DNA of 32,069 bases from an uncultured Paracoccaceae bacterium (lineage in GTDB: Bacteria > Pseudomonadota > Alphaproteobacteria > Rhodobacterales > Rhodobacteraceae), in assembly GCA_937927675.1 (NCBI GenBank), contig CALBSG010000061.1, positions 1 to 32,069 on the forward strand. Reading direction: 5' to 3'. Positions 8,718 to 15,918 of this stretch are shown here, in pieces. The position numbers and the translations under genes were made by a program. The first letter of the stretch is position 1. Each line of letters begins with the position of its first letter. Under the pieces are notes generated by a model that worked only from the letters and a program-made list of their open reading frames with translations, did no database searches and was not told where the DNA came from.

Positions 8718-9350
8718 ATGCTGGATCATCTGACCGTCGTTTCGCACCCTTTGGTCCAGCACAAGCTGTCGATCATGCGGGACAAGACCACCTCAACTGC
8801 GTCGTTCCGCAAACTCTTGCGCGAGATCAGCCTGCTTTTGGCCTATGAAGTGACGCGGGCCTTGCCGATGACCACCAAGCGTATCGATACGCCGTTGCAA
8901 CCGATGGACGCGCCTGAGATTGACGGCAAGAAACTGGCGCTGGTCAGCATCCTGCGGGCGGGAAATGGGTTGCTGGATGGCATCCTTGAATTGATCCCGG
9001 CCGCACGCGTCGGGTTTGTTGGGCTTTATCGCGATCCTGAAACGCTGCAGCCGGTGCAGTACTATTGCAAGCTGCCCGATCATCTGGACGAACGCCTGTC
9101 GATTGTGGTCGATCCGATGCTGGCCACCGGCAATTCCAGCGTGGCGGCGATTGACCTTTTGAAGGCACAGGGCGCGAAAAACATTCGCTTTCTCTGCCTC
9201 TTGGCTGCCCCCGAAGGGGTGGCGCGCATGAAAGAGGCGCACCCGGATGTTCCGATTGTCACCGCCTCGGTTGACAGCCATCTGAATGACCATGGCTATA
9301 TCGTGCCGGGTCTAGGGGATGCGGGTGATCGCATGTTCGGCACCAAATAG
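8718..9350 (+). CDS. upp: Uracil phosphoribosyltransferase
   Basis: Converts uracil and PRPP to UMP, using the uracil released by deoA. The 210-residue length is standard. Type I PRTase features are visible: ILRAGNGLLDG near 75-85, the PRPP loop VDPMLATGNSS around 131-141 and the uracil-site C-terminus YIVPGLGDAGDRMFGTK. The ATG at 8718 has GGAG about seven bases upstream, inside the last codons of add. The frame remains open upstream into add but nothing supports a longer protein. It is the last gene of the salvage run and is followed by a short hairpin. Confidence 0.96.
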   Translation: MLDHLTVVSHPLVQHKLSIMRDKTTSTASFRKLLREISLLLAYEVTRALPMTTKRIDTPLQPMDAPEIDGKKLALVSILRAGNGLLDGILELIPAARVGFVGLYRDPETLQPVQYYCKLPDHLDERLSIVVDPMLATGNSSVAAIDLLKAQGAKNIRFLCLLAAPEGVARMKEAHPDVPIVTASVDSHLNDHGYIVPGLGDAGDRMFGTK

Positions 9351-9368
9351 AGGGGTCTAACCCCTTTA
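9351..9368 (+). terminator. Short hairpin after upp, possible operon terminator
   Basis: AGGGGT-CTA-ACCCCT forms a perfect six-base stem immediately after the upp stop, followed by TTACT only. The missing T-run makes it a weak intrinsic terminator. It may instead protect the 3' end. Confidence 0.4.
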
Positions 9369-9420
9369 CTCGGAAACAGAATTGCCCCAATGTTGCCGTA
9401 ATTGCTACTTGGGGGTAGTT

Positions 9421-10617
9421 ATGTTTTTCAAGTTATTTTCGGTTGCCGTGGTCGCGGCGGTATTTGGTGCAACCTCGGTCGGGGCACAGTCGGTCGGACA
9501 AATCGGGGGGCCGGCAAACATGCCGCCCGCGACCTTCAAAGGGCAGCAATGGGTCGATAGCAGGGGCTGTGTGTTCCTGAAGGCGGGCTATGGCGGCCAG
9601 ACCAATTGGGTGCCGCGTGTTGGACGCGACCGTAAGGCGTTGTGCGGTTATCCCCCCACCGGGTCCACCCGTAGCGCGATCGAGGTGGCCACGCCTGAAG
9701 ACATGGCGGAACCCACCGCCCCGGTTGCTGTCGCCAAACCGGCGGCGACAACGTTGGCTTCGGTTGCCCCGGTGATCCCCGTTGCCCCCATGGTGAAGCC
9801 GCAGGCTGCTTTGCCCGTGGCGAAGGTGCGCTCCAAACCCTATGTGGCGGCCCCGAAAACTGCGCCTCGTCAGCCTGCGCCCTATGTCGCGGCAGCACCG
9901 CAAGCGGGGTATGATACGGTCGCCTCTGTTGGTTTGGCGCCGGGCCAGATTGGGTGCTACACCTCTGCCCCGGTGGCTGAGCGTGTGCGCACCCGCAATG
10001 GCGGCACCGCCGTGGTTTGCACCCGTGGCGATGGCACTTTGACCGGGTGGCGCCCGCCGGTTTATCCGCGTGAGGCAGGTGTTGGCGCGGCGCTGACCGA
10101 TCCTGTGCTGACCGCGCAGCGCGACGCCATTCCAAAACCGCCCAAAGGCTATGAGCTGGCGTGGGATGATGATCGGTTGAACCCGAACCGGGGGAAGGGC
10201 ACGGCAGAGGGTTGGGCGCAGCAAGATCAGGTCTGGACCCGCGATGTGCCTGCCAAACTGGTTGCGGACGAGCCGGTGACCAAACGCAAGAAGAGGGTGG
10301 TCTATGTGCAGGCTGCGCCGAAGGTGACTGTGTCGACCAAGGGGCAACCCGTTGCCCCGCAGGTGCAGAAAAAGACGATGAAGGCGGCAAAGGGCGGTGC
10401 CTATATTCAGATCGGCACCTTTGGCGTGGTGTCGAATGCCGAAGGGGCGGCTGCACGCCTAAAGGGGCTGGGTCTGCCAGTGGCGCGGGCCAAGATCACC
10501 TCGGGCGGGCAATCGATGCAGATCGTGATGGCGGGGCCGTTCGGATCGGCGTCAGAGGCGCAAGGCGCGCTGGCGACAGCGCGGCAGGCCGGATTTGGCG
10601 ATGCCTTTATCCGCTAA
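9421..10617 (+). CDS. Exported SPOR-domain protein
   Basis: The 398-residue protein starts with a signal peptide (MFFKLF, then a hydrophobic run, then a VGA-QS-type cleavage site near residue 21), so it is periplasmic. The middle is long, low-complexity and rich in Pro, Ala and Val (about 80-170), followed by a second globular part and a basic stretch. The last 75 residues, from GGAYIQIGTFG to GFGDAFIR, form a SPOR domain, which in known proteins binds peptidoglycan stripped of stem peptides at division sites. A role in septal or cell-wall processes is inferred from that domain only. The ATG at 9421 is chosen because the signal peptide begins there; a TTG at 9382 would add an unlikely leader. 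It is flanked by hairpins and appears monocistronic. Confidence 0.85.
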   Translation: MFFKLFSVAVVAAVFGATSVGAQSVGQIGGPANMPPATFKGQQWVDSRGCVFLKAGYGGQTNWVPRVGRDRKALCGYPPTGSTRSAIEVATPEDMAEPTAPVAVAKPAATTLASVAPVIPVAPMVKPQAALPVAKVRSKPYVAAPKTAPRQPAPYVAAAPQAGYDTVASVGLAPGQIGCYTSAPVAERVRTRNGGTAVVCTRGDGTLTGWRPPVYPREAGVGAALTDPVLTAQRDAIPKPPKGYELAWDDDRLNPNRGKGTAEGWAQQDQVWTRDVPAKLVADEPVTKRKKRVVYVQAAPKVTVSTKGQPVAPQVQKKTMKAAKGGAYIQIGTFGVVSNAEGAAARLKGLGLPVARAKITSGGQSMQIVMAGPFGSASEAQGALATARQAGFGDAFIR

Positions 10618-10637
10618 GCGCGGCAGGTCATGAACGC

Positions 10638-10663
10638 AAAAGCCCCCCGCGTGGGGGCTTTTT
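10638..10663. terminator. Bidirectional intrinsic terminator
   Basis: AAAAGCCCCC (10638-10647) pairs with GGGGGCTTTTT (10653-10663) across a five-base loop. T-runs on either strand serve both the SPOR gene and the convergent minus-strand gene. The right arm touches the stop codon of the latter. Confidence 0.9.
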
Positions 10664-11673
10664 CATTCCGAACAGATGGCCTGAAACTCCAGCCAGTCTT
10701 CGTCGGACATCACCAGTTGTGGCGCACCCAACGGATAGGGGTTTTTCTGGATGAACGCCGGATCCCCTTTGATCGACTCGCCATAGCTGGCCGATGAGAC
10801 TTGGGCCTTTTGAAAGGCGGCGAGCAGCGCATCCAGTGCCGGGGCCGGTTCGGGCTCGGTGGCAAGGAAGGTTTCGCCAAAGCCTTGGGTGGCGTCTTCC
10901 GGCACGGTTCCGGTCGTCAATAGCCGCAAGGTGGCGCCAAGGCCGATATGAGCCAAAAGCACGTCAACAGGTTCATGACCTTTGGCACGCAGAGATTCCG
11001 CCAATAGCATGCCCGCGATGACATCCGGGCCGTCGGCGGTTTCCACCAGCGCGGCGGGCAACAACAGGATATCGCCTGGCAAATGCGCCGGTGCCGTAAT
11101 GCCCTCGGGCAGCACGGCAATCCGGGGGGGCGCGTCGGGGAACAGCCGCTCGGCCAGCTTTGTGGCCGCGCGGCGACCGGGCACGGAACTGCAGGGCTGG
11201 CCCGTGAGGCGCGAAAGATCGGCCAAGGCCATGTCGCCAAGGTCGGACCGCGTGGGGGCGGGCAAGACGGATGCCGCATAGGATTTGATCTTGCCGGGCA
11301 GCCAGAACACCACGGTCGCGACAATAGCAGCCGTTGTTGTGCTCAAAATAATCCCGCGCAACCGGCCCGGGCGCGGCTTGCGGCGCTCCAGCACGCGGCG
11401 CACGGTCTCGAGCGCGGCAATCATCTCGCCGTCATCCAGTTCGACCTCTTCGCCGCTGTCGCGCCCGGGGGCGAAGCGGGCGGGCATCTGGCCCGGGTTC
11501 AATCGTTCGATGGCGGGCAGCGACCATTGTGTCAGCGGCACTTCGCTGCGCGGGTCAGAAAAGACGACTGTGGCTTCGCGCAGACCCATGACCACATCGC
11601 GCGCCCGGGCACCGGGCACGTCGCGCCAGAGGGCTGGTGCCTCCAGTCGTAGGTATTTTTTCAGCGCGGTCAT
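10663..11673 (-). CDS. Membrane-anchored protein resembling an M48 peptidase core without the zinc motif
   Basis: I do not recognise a named family for this 336-residue protein. Residues 1 to about 105 are a soluble, acidic N-terminal region. A single hydrophobic segment follows (GIILSTTTAAIVATVVFWLPG, about 110-130), then a globular part of about 200 residues. Within it the run IAVLPEGI...PGDILLLPAALVE...VIAGMLLAESLRAKGHEP recalls the M48 pattern of a short strand, a P-G-I strand, a helix and then HExxH. Here the position of HExxH reads AESLR, so zinc binding and proteolysis are not expected. The ATG at 11673 has AAAGGA upstream; a TTG at 11697 is possible. It is alone on its strand and ends at the shared terminator. 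Confidence 0.7.
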   Translation of the reverse strand: MTALKKYLRLEAPALWRDVPGARARDVVMGLREATVVFSDPRSEVPLTQWSLPAIERLNPGQMPARFAPGRDSGEEVELDDGEMIAALETVRRVLERRKPRPGRLRGIILSTTTAAIVATVVFWLPGKIKSYAASVLPAPTRSDLGDMALADLSRLTGQPCSSVPGRRAATKLAERLFPDAPPRIAVLPEGITAPAHLPGDILLLPAALVETADGPDVIAGMLLAESLRAKGHEPVDVLLAHIGLGATLRLLTTGTVPEDATQGFGETFLATEPEPAPALDALLAAFQKAQVSSASYGESIKGDPAFIQKNPYPLGAPQLVMSDEDWLEFQAICSE

Positions 11674-11843
11674 GCGCGGGATTGGTCCTTTGCCCAATTT
11701 TCCCGTAAGTTAGCCGATGGCGCGACGGCGCACAATCGCAAGCCCATCAGCTGGAAACCCGAGAGGACTATCTTCGGGGACAAAGGCCGCCGATTTGGGT
11801 AGCAACCGGCGCGCTGGCGGCATGTTCGGATTGAGTTTGGCGC

Positions 11844-12389
11844 CTAAAGCCCTTCAAAGGCGCAAAGCGCATGAACATCCATCCCCAGCGCTTCCAGTTT
11901 TTTCCGACCGCCAAGATCGGGCAGGTCGACCACAAAGGCACAGCCGATCACCTCGGCCCCAAGCCGCTCGATCAGCTTGATGCCCGCCTCGGCGGTGCCG
12001 CCGGTGGCCAAGAGATCATCGACGAGCAGCACCTTTTCGCCCGGCTGCATGGCATCATCATGCACCTCGACCACGGCCTCGCCATATTCCAGCGTATAGG
12101 CTTGTGAAATGGTCTGCCCCGGCAGTTTGCCCTTTTTGCGGATCGGCACAAAACCGGTGGACAGCTGATGTGCCACCGCGCCGCCGAGAATGAAGCCGCG
12201 CGCCTCCAGCCCGACGACCTTGTCGATCCGCATTCCTGCATAGGGCGCCAGAAGCTGGTCCACGCACATCCGAAACCCGCGCGGATCGGCAAACAGCGTG
12301 GTCACATCGCGAAACAAGATGCCCTCATGCGGGAAATCCACGATGGTGCGGATATAGTCGCGGACGGTCTTTGGGCTGGCTTTGGACAT
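11844..12389 (-). CDS. apt: Adenine phosphoribosyltransferase
   Basis: Forms AMP from adenine and PRPP. The 181-residue protein has family-typical features in order: RDYIRTIVDFPHEGILFRD near 10-28, VVGLEARGFILGG near 58-70 and the PRPP loop VLLVDDLLATGGTA near 119-132. It begins 12 bases after the DUF2927 gene and both follow mtnP on the same strand. MtnP and Apt form a functional pair: MTA phosphorylase releases adenine, and Apt returns it to the nucleotide pool. Downstream, 170 bases to the next gene contain no clear terminator or other feature. Confidence 0.96.
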   Translation of the reverse strand: MSKASPKTVRDYIRTIVDFPHEGILFRDVTTLFADPRGFRMCVDQLLAPYAGMRIDKVVGLEARGFILGGAVAHQLSTGFVPIRKKGKLPGQTISQAYTLEYGEAVVEVHDDAMQPGEKVLLVDDLLATGGTAEAGIKLIERLGAEVIGCAFVVDLPDLGGRKKLEALGMDVHALCAFEGL

Positions 12390-12401
12390 GTGCGGCGGGC
12401 C

Positions 12402-13061
12402 TTAAGGATAAAGTGTGCGCAGGGCCATGCGGTCCTGCCCGATGATTTCAGTGGTGTCGTTGCTGTCTTGCGACAGGATCGAGCGGCCCTCGTAATAGCG
12501 GTTCTCGATATCGTAAAGAAACCCAAGGCATTGGTAGAGTTCTTCCAGCACGACCGAGGGCAGATCCGTTTCCCTGATGTCTTCCGAAATCAGCATCGAG
12601 GCGGAGGTGATTTCAGCATTTTCATCCCACCACAGCCACATGAATCCAACACCGATCGGCTGACCATTGGGGATGCGCGGGATGCCGCGCGTTGGCTCGC
12701 CGTCGGAAAGTTCTGGCAGCGAGACGATGATGTCCGGCTCGATCAGGCGATCATCGCGGGTGATGCGAATGCCGCCCCCTGCGCCGTTGATTTCGTTGAT
12801 GGCGCGGTCAAGCGCGACTGACGCGCTGGCGGCAAGGGTGGACGGATAGTGGCGGCTTGGCGCGGCAAGCGCCAGCGTGATCTGTGTCTGAGCCCAGCGC
12901 ACCACAGGCCCGTCGCAATCGCCGCCCGGCGTGGCGCCGCAGGTGGCAAGGCGGAAAAAGTCCTTGTCCGACAGCTTGCCCTCGGTGGCGACGCCGTCGC
13001 TTGCCTGCCCCGGCAGAGCAAGCACGCTTAGCAAAACAGAGAGGAGCAAAGCCCTGTGCAT
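12402..13061 (-). CDS. Exported DUF2927-family protein
   Basis: This 219-residue protein has a signal peptide (MHRALLLSVLLSVLALPGQA, then SDG) and a single domain I match to DUF2927 from the C-terminal run LEELYQCLGFLYDIENRYYEGRSI, followed by the conserved IIGQDRMALRTLYP ending. Two cysteines near 41 and 49 could form a periplasmic disulfide. DUF2927 has no established activity. The EELYQ segment sits where a zincin-like helix would carry HExxH, so a non-catalytic relative of metallopeptidases is possible but speculative. It lies between mtnP (88 bases upstream) and apt (12 bases downstream) and is probably cotranscribed with apt, without an obvious functional link to adenine salvage. Confidence 0.8.
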   Translation of the reverse strand: MHRALLLSVLLSVLALPGQASDGVATEGKLSDKDFFRLATCGATPGGDCDGPVVRWAQTQITLALAAPSRHYPSTLAASASVALDRAINEINGAGGGIRITRDDRLIEPDIIVSLPELSDGEPTRGIPRIPNGQPIGVGFMWLWWDENAEITSASMLISEDIRETDLPSVVLEELYQCLGFLYDIENRYYEGRSILSQDSNDTTEIIGQDRMALRTLYP

Positions 13062-13149
13062 CGGCGTCCCTTGGTCACGATCCGCGCTTGGTTACCATGA
13101 GCGAGAACGCCCCGACAAGCGCCGTCAAGGCGCGCCCGCTTGCAAGGTA

Positions 13150-14037
13150 TCAGCGCAGCACGCGCCCCGCCACCGCATCGAGTTTGGCCAGCAGATCCGC
13201 GTCGCGCTGGTCAGGCGCTGTCATCACGGCATGGGACAGGGCATGATCGCAGCCCTGCGGGCAGGGCGCGCGCACGGGCGCCACCAAACCGGGCAGCGCG
13301 GTCACAAGAGCTTTGGCGCGGCCGGCATTTGCGACCAGCGTGGCGATGACCTGTTGCACATCGACGGCATCGTGACCCTCGCGCCAACAATCGTAATCGG
13401 TGACCATGGCGACCGAGGCATAGCAAAGCTCGGCCTCGCGGGCGAGTTTTGCCTCGGGCATGCCGGTCATGCCGATCACATCTGCCCCCCATTGCCGATA
13501 CATCAAGCTTTCAGCGCGGGTGGAAAACTGCGGGCCTTCCATGGCAAGATAGGTCGCGCCATCATGCACCTTGGCGCCAGCGTTGCGGGCCGCCTCGGCA
13601 CAGATGCCCGACAGGCGGGCACAGGTGGGATGGGCAAGGCTGACGTGAGCGACACAGCCCGGTCCGAAAAAAGATTTTTCGCGGGAAAAGGTGCGGTCAA
13701 TATATTGATCAACCAGCACAAAGTCGCCCGGCGCGAAATCTTCGCGCAAGCTGCCCACGGCAGAAATCGCCACAATGTCGGTGCAGCCCAAACGCTTAAG
13801 CGCATCGATATTGGCACGGTAATTGAGTGAGGAGGGCGTCTCGACATGGCCCCTGCCGTGACGCGGAAGGAAGGCCATCGGCAGGCCACCCAACCGCCCG
13901 ACCAGTATCTGATCTGATGGTTTGCCCCAGGGCGTCTTGACCTTGACCCAGGACGCGCCTTCCAGCCCGTCAATCTGATAGACGCCCGACCCACCGATGA
14001 CCCCGATCATTGGTCTTTGTGCTTCATCCTTGGGCAT
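13150..14037 (-). CDS. mtnP: S-methyl-5'-thioadenosine phosphorylase
   Basis: Phosphorolyses methylthioadenosine to adenine and methylthioribose 1-phosphate, clearing the by-product of polyamine and homoserine-lactone synthesis. The 295-residue length fits. Visible motifs are IGVIGGSGVYQIDGLE near 11-26, FLPRHGRGH near 56-64 (phosphate site), EGPQFSTRAES, and MTGMPEAKLAREAELCYA followed by TDYDCW, which separates MtnP from purine nucleoside phosphorylase. The ATG at 14037 has AAAGG nine bases upstream; the frame is open to 14250 but that stretch has arginine- and proline-rich, non-family sequence and would overlap the divergent cytochrome gene. apt lies two genes downstream. Confidence 0.94.
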   Translation of the reverse strand: MPKDEAQRPMIGVIGGSGVYQIDGLEGASWVKVKTPWGKPSDQILVGRLGGLPMAFLPRHGRGHVETPSSLNYRANIDALKRLGCTDIVAISAVGSLREDFAPGDFVLVDQYIDRTFSREKSFFGPGCVAHVSLAHPTCARLSGICAEAARNAGAKVHDGATYLAMEGPQFSTRAESLMYRQWGADVIGMTGMPEAKLAREAELCYASVAMVTDYDCWREGHDAVDVQQVIATLVANAGRAKALVTALPGLVAPVRAPCPQGCDHALSHAVMTAPDQRDADLLAKLDAVAGRVLR

Positions 14038-14163
14038 GGTCCCGGCCTTTCTTGCAAGCGTTGGGTCAACTCTCGGGCAGCGGGCGGGGCAAGGCAAGCC
14101 CCTTGCAAAGACGCGGTGACGGGGCGAAGTTGGGCGGCAAAAGTCATAGGAAAATTCATAATC

Positions 14164-14655
14164 ATGCCCAGCCCCAAAGGATATTCCGCCCGCCAGATCC
14201 GCCTGCATTGGATGGCCGCCGCTGTGATCGTGCTGCAATTTGTCCTGCACGAGCCGATGTCACAGGCATGGGACGGGATTGAGGAGGGGCTCTCTCCGGC
14301 CTTCAATTGGTTGGTTCTGTCTCATGTTGCCGGCGGGGTATTGGTGTTGGTTTTTGCCCTCTGGCGGTTGGCCCTGCGCCACATCCGCGGCGTGCCCCCA
14401 GCACCAGCGGCGCAAGCCGCCTCGCTGCGTCTGGCGGCGCATCTGGGTCATCTGGGGCTTTACGCCTTGATGATCGCAATGCCGCTTTCGGGCCTTGTGG
14501 CGTGGTTCGGTGGCGTTTCCGCTGCGGCCGAGGCGCATGAGGTGATGAAGGCCGCTCTGCTGGCTTTGGTTGCCTTGCATGTTCTGGCGGCCCTTTGGCA
14601 CCAGTTCTGGCTGAAAGACGGGTTGATGCTGCGAATGAAGCGGCCGTTGGACTAA
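14164..14655 (+). CDS. Cytochrome b561-family membrane protein
   Basis: A 163-residue, four-helix diheme membrane cytochrome of the bacterial CybB type that likely passes electrons between quinol and a periplasmic partner. Helices are visible at about 14-30, 48-68, 93-115 and 128-150. Candidate heme histidines are H15 (in IRLHWMAAA), H54 (LSHVAGG), H93 or H96 and H139 or H146 (LHVLAALWHQFW). The ATG at 14164 is chosen from family alignment at RLHW; the ribosome site (AGGA, about 13 bases upstream) is weak. The gene is divergent from mtnP and followed by a gap carrying an Fnr box that serves the next gene. Confidence 0.88.
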   Translation: MPSPKGYSARQIRLHWMAAAVIVLQFVLHEPMSQAWDGIEEGLSPAFNWLVLSHVAGGVLVLVFALWRLALRHIRGVPPAPAAQAASLRLAAHLGHLGLYALMIAMPLSGLVAWFGGVSAAAEAHEVMKAALLALVALHVLAALWHQFWLKDGLMLRMKRPLD

Positions 14656-14679
14656 AAATATTCCGAAAATAGCATTTGT

Positions 14680-14693
14680 TTGATGCGGATCAA
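14680..14693 (+). promoter_or_regulatory. Perfect Fnr/FnrL box TTGAT-GCGG-ATCAA
   Basis: The site matches the Fnr consensus TTGAT-N4-ATCAA at all ten positions. Its centre, at 14686.5, would place a class II start at 14728, where the -10 slot (14716-14721) reads TAGCCA, a poor but TA-starting hexamer. The only gene downstream on this strand is the small membrane protein at 14748, so anaerobic control of that gene is inferred. Confidence 0.8.
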
Positions 14694-14747
14694 GGTAAAG
14701 CCGCCCTCCGTGCGCTAGCCAAAGGCAACGCGCGCAAGGAGGGTGTT

Positions 14748-14924
14748 ATGTCCCGTTTGATGATGATCCTGTATTCGATGATCGGCACCGCTTTGGCCGG
14801 CTCTGCCGTTGTGGTGGCTTTGGTCACCGGCAATGACACCTTGCAACCGATTCTGATTGCCGCCGCCTGTGGCGCCGTTTTGGCGCTGCCGGTCAGCTGG
14901 TGGGTGGCCCGGCAGATTGCCTAA
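14748..14924 (+). CDS. 58-residue two-helix membrane protein behind an Fnr box
   Basis: The 58-residue product is nearly all hydrophobic: helix one about 5-27, a short polar turn (TGNDT) and helix two about 33-52, ending in WWVARQIA. AAGGAGGG stands five to six bases before the ATG, an excellent site. The gene has the same GC style as its neighbours. Close relatives in Rhodobacteraceae are, from memory, often labelled 'CTP synthetase', a label with no support here: no amidotransferase or synthetase domain could fit in 58 residues. Function is unknown. The perfect Fnr box 55 bases upstream suggests induction when oxygen is low. It ends five bases from the convergent nadK stop. Confidence 0.85.
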   Translation: MSRLMMILYSMIGTALAGSAVVVALVTGNDTLQPILIAAACGAVLALPVSWWVARQIA

Positions 14925-14929
14925 AGGCG

Positions 14930-15694
14930 TCAGGCGAATTGCTCGACGATCAGCCGTTCTTCCAACCCGTGGCCGGGATCGAACAGGATGCGGTGCCGCA
15001 CGCCCGGCTCTGACCGGATTTCAACCGAGATCACATCCGGCACCGGGCGACTGTCGGCATCGGCGCGCACGGGGCGCTTTTCGGGTTCCAGAACGTCAAA
15101 GCGCACGACGGCGGATTTGGGCAGCAACGCCCCGCGCCATCGGCGCGGTCGGAAGGCCGACATGGCCGTCAGCGCCAGCACATCCGAGCCAATCGGCAGA
15201 ATCGGGCCATGGGCAGAGTAGTTGTAGGCGGTGGACCCCGCCGGCGTGGCCAAGAGCGCGCCGTCGCACACCAGTTCCGCCATGCGTTCCTTGCCATCGA
15301 CCGAAATGCGCAGCTTTGCTGCCTGCGGCCCCGCACGCAAAAGCGACACCTCGTTGATCGCCAGCGCATGGGTGATTTCGCCCGAGGCCGAGACGGCCCG
15401 CATGGCCAGCGGATTGATGACCGCTTCTTCGGCGGCCGCTAGCCGTTCGGCCAGCTCGTCCTCGTTATATTCGTTCATCAAGAAGCCGACCGTGCCACAG
15501 TTCATGCCGTAAACCGGCAGACCAAGCCCTTGGCTTTCGTGCAGGGTCTGCAGCATGAACCCATCGCCACCCAAGGCCACGATCACATCGGCCGCATAGG
15601 GGGGGCATTGGCCGTGCAGGGCTGTCAGTGCCCCCAGCGCCTGTTGTGCGGCGGGGGCGGGGCTGGCCAGAAAGGCGATATGGGTAAAGGCCAC
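14930..15694 (-). CDS. nadK: NAD kinase
   Basis: Phosphorylates NAD to NADP. The 254-residue product carries the diagnostic GGDG at about 43-46 (VALGGDGFMLQTL), then NEVSLLR, and GSTAYNYSAHGPILP with the conserved GSTAY motif. I choose the GTG at 15694 because AAGGA lies seven to eight bases upstream and the family N-terminus begins with the AFTHIAFLAS strand. An ATG eight codons earlier (15718) has no ribosome site. It is convergent with the small membrane protein, with no room for a terminator, and divergent from glyA. Confidence 0.93.
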   Translation of the reverse strand: MAFTHIAFLASPAPAAQQALGALTALHGQCPPYAADVIVALGGDGFMLQTLHESQGLGLPVYGMNCGTVGFLMNEYNEDELAERLAAAEEAVINPLAMRAVSASGEITHALAINEVSLLRAGPQAAKLRISVDGKERMAELVCDGALLATPAGSTAYNYSAHGPILPIGSDVLALTAMSAFRPRRWRGALLPKSAVVRFDVLEPEKRPVRADADSRPVPDVISVEIRSEPGVRHRILFDPGHGLEERLIVEQFA

Positions 15695-15804
15695 GGGGTC
15701 TTCCTTGTGTATGCCCAAGCTTTGCCGCTGGATTTTGGAAACTCAACCCCCAACGCATCCAAGCGTCGCGGCCCGGAAACGGCAGATTGCCATGGGTGCG
15801 CTGC

Positions 15805-15826
15805 GTTTCCTATCGGAAACTTTTTT
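15805..15826 (+). terminator. Terminator-like hairpin upstream of glyA, possible attenuator
   Basis: GTTTCC-TATC-GGAAAC is followed at once by six T residues. It sits about 93-114 bases before the glyA start, in the divergent gap with nadK, so it terminates no visible gene on this strand. A leader attenuator or a chance stem are both possible. GGAAAC also occurs at 15737-15742 and 15775-15780. Confidence 0.4.
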
Positions 15827-15918
15827 CGCCATCGTGCCGGAACCTGTCGTTTTCTTACCTTCCTTGCCGTTCTTTCTTCGCCTAGATAGCCGCAACCCAA
15901 TCCAATGAGGAGCGCGCC

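Noticed and set aside
11674..11843. 170-base gap between apt and the membrane protein gene
   Set aside because: No convincing promoter, hairpin or small gene stands out; GGCGCC near 11836 is too short to interpret.
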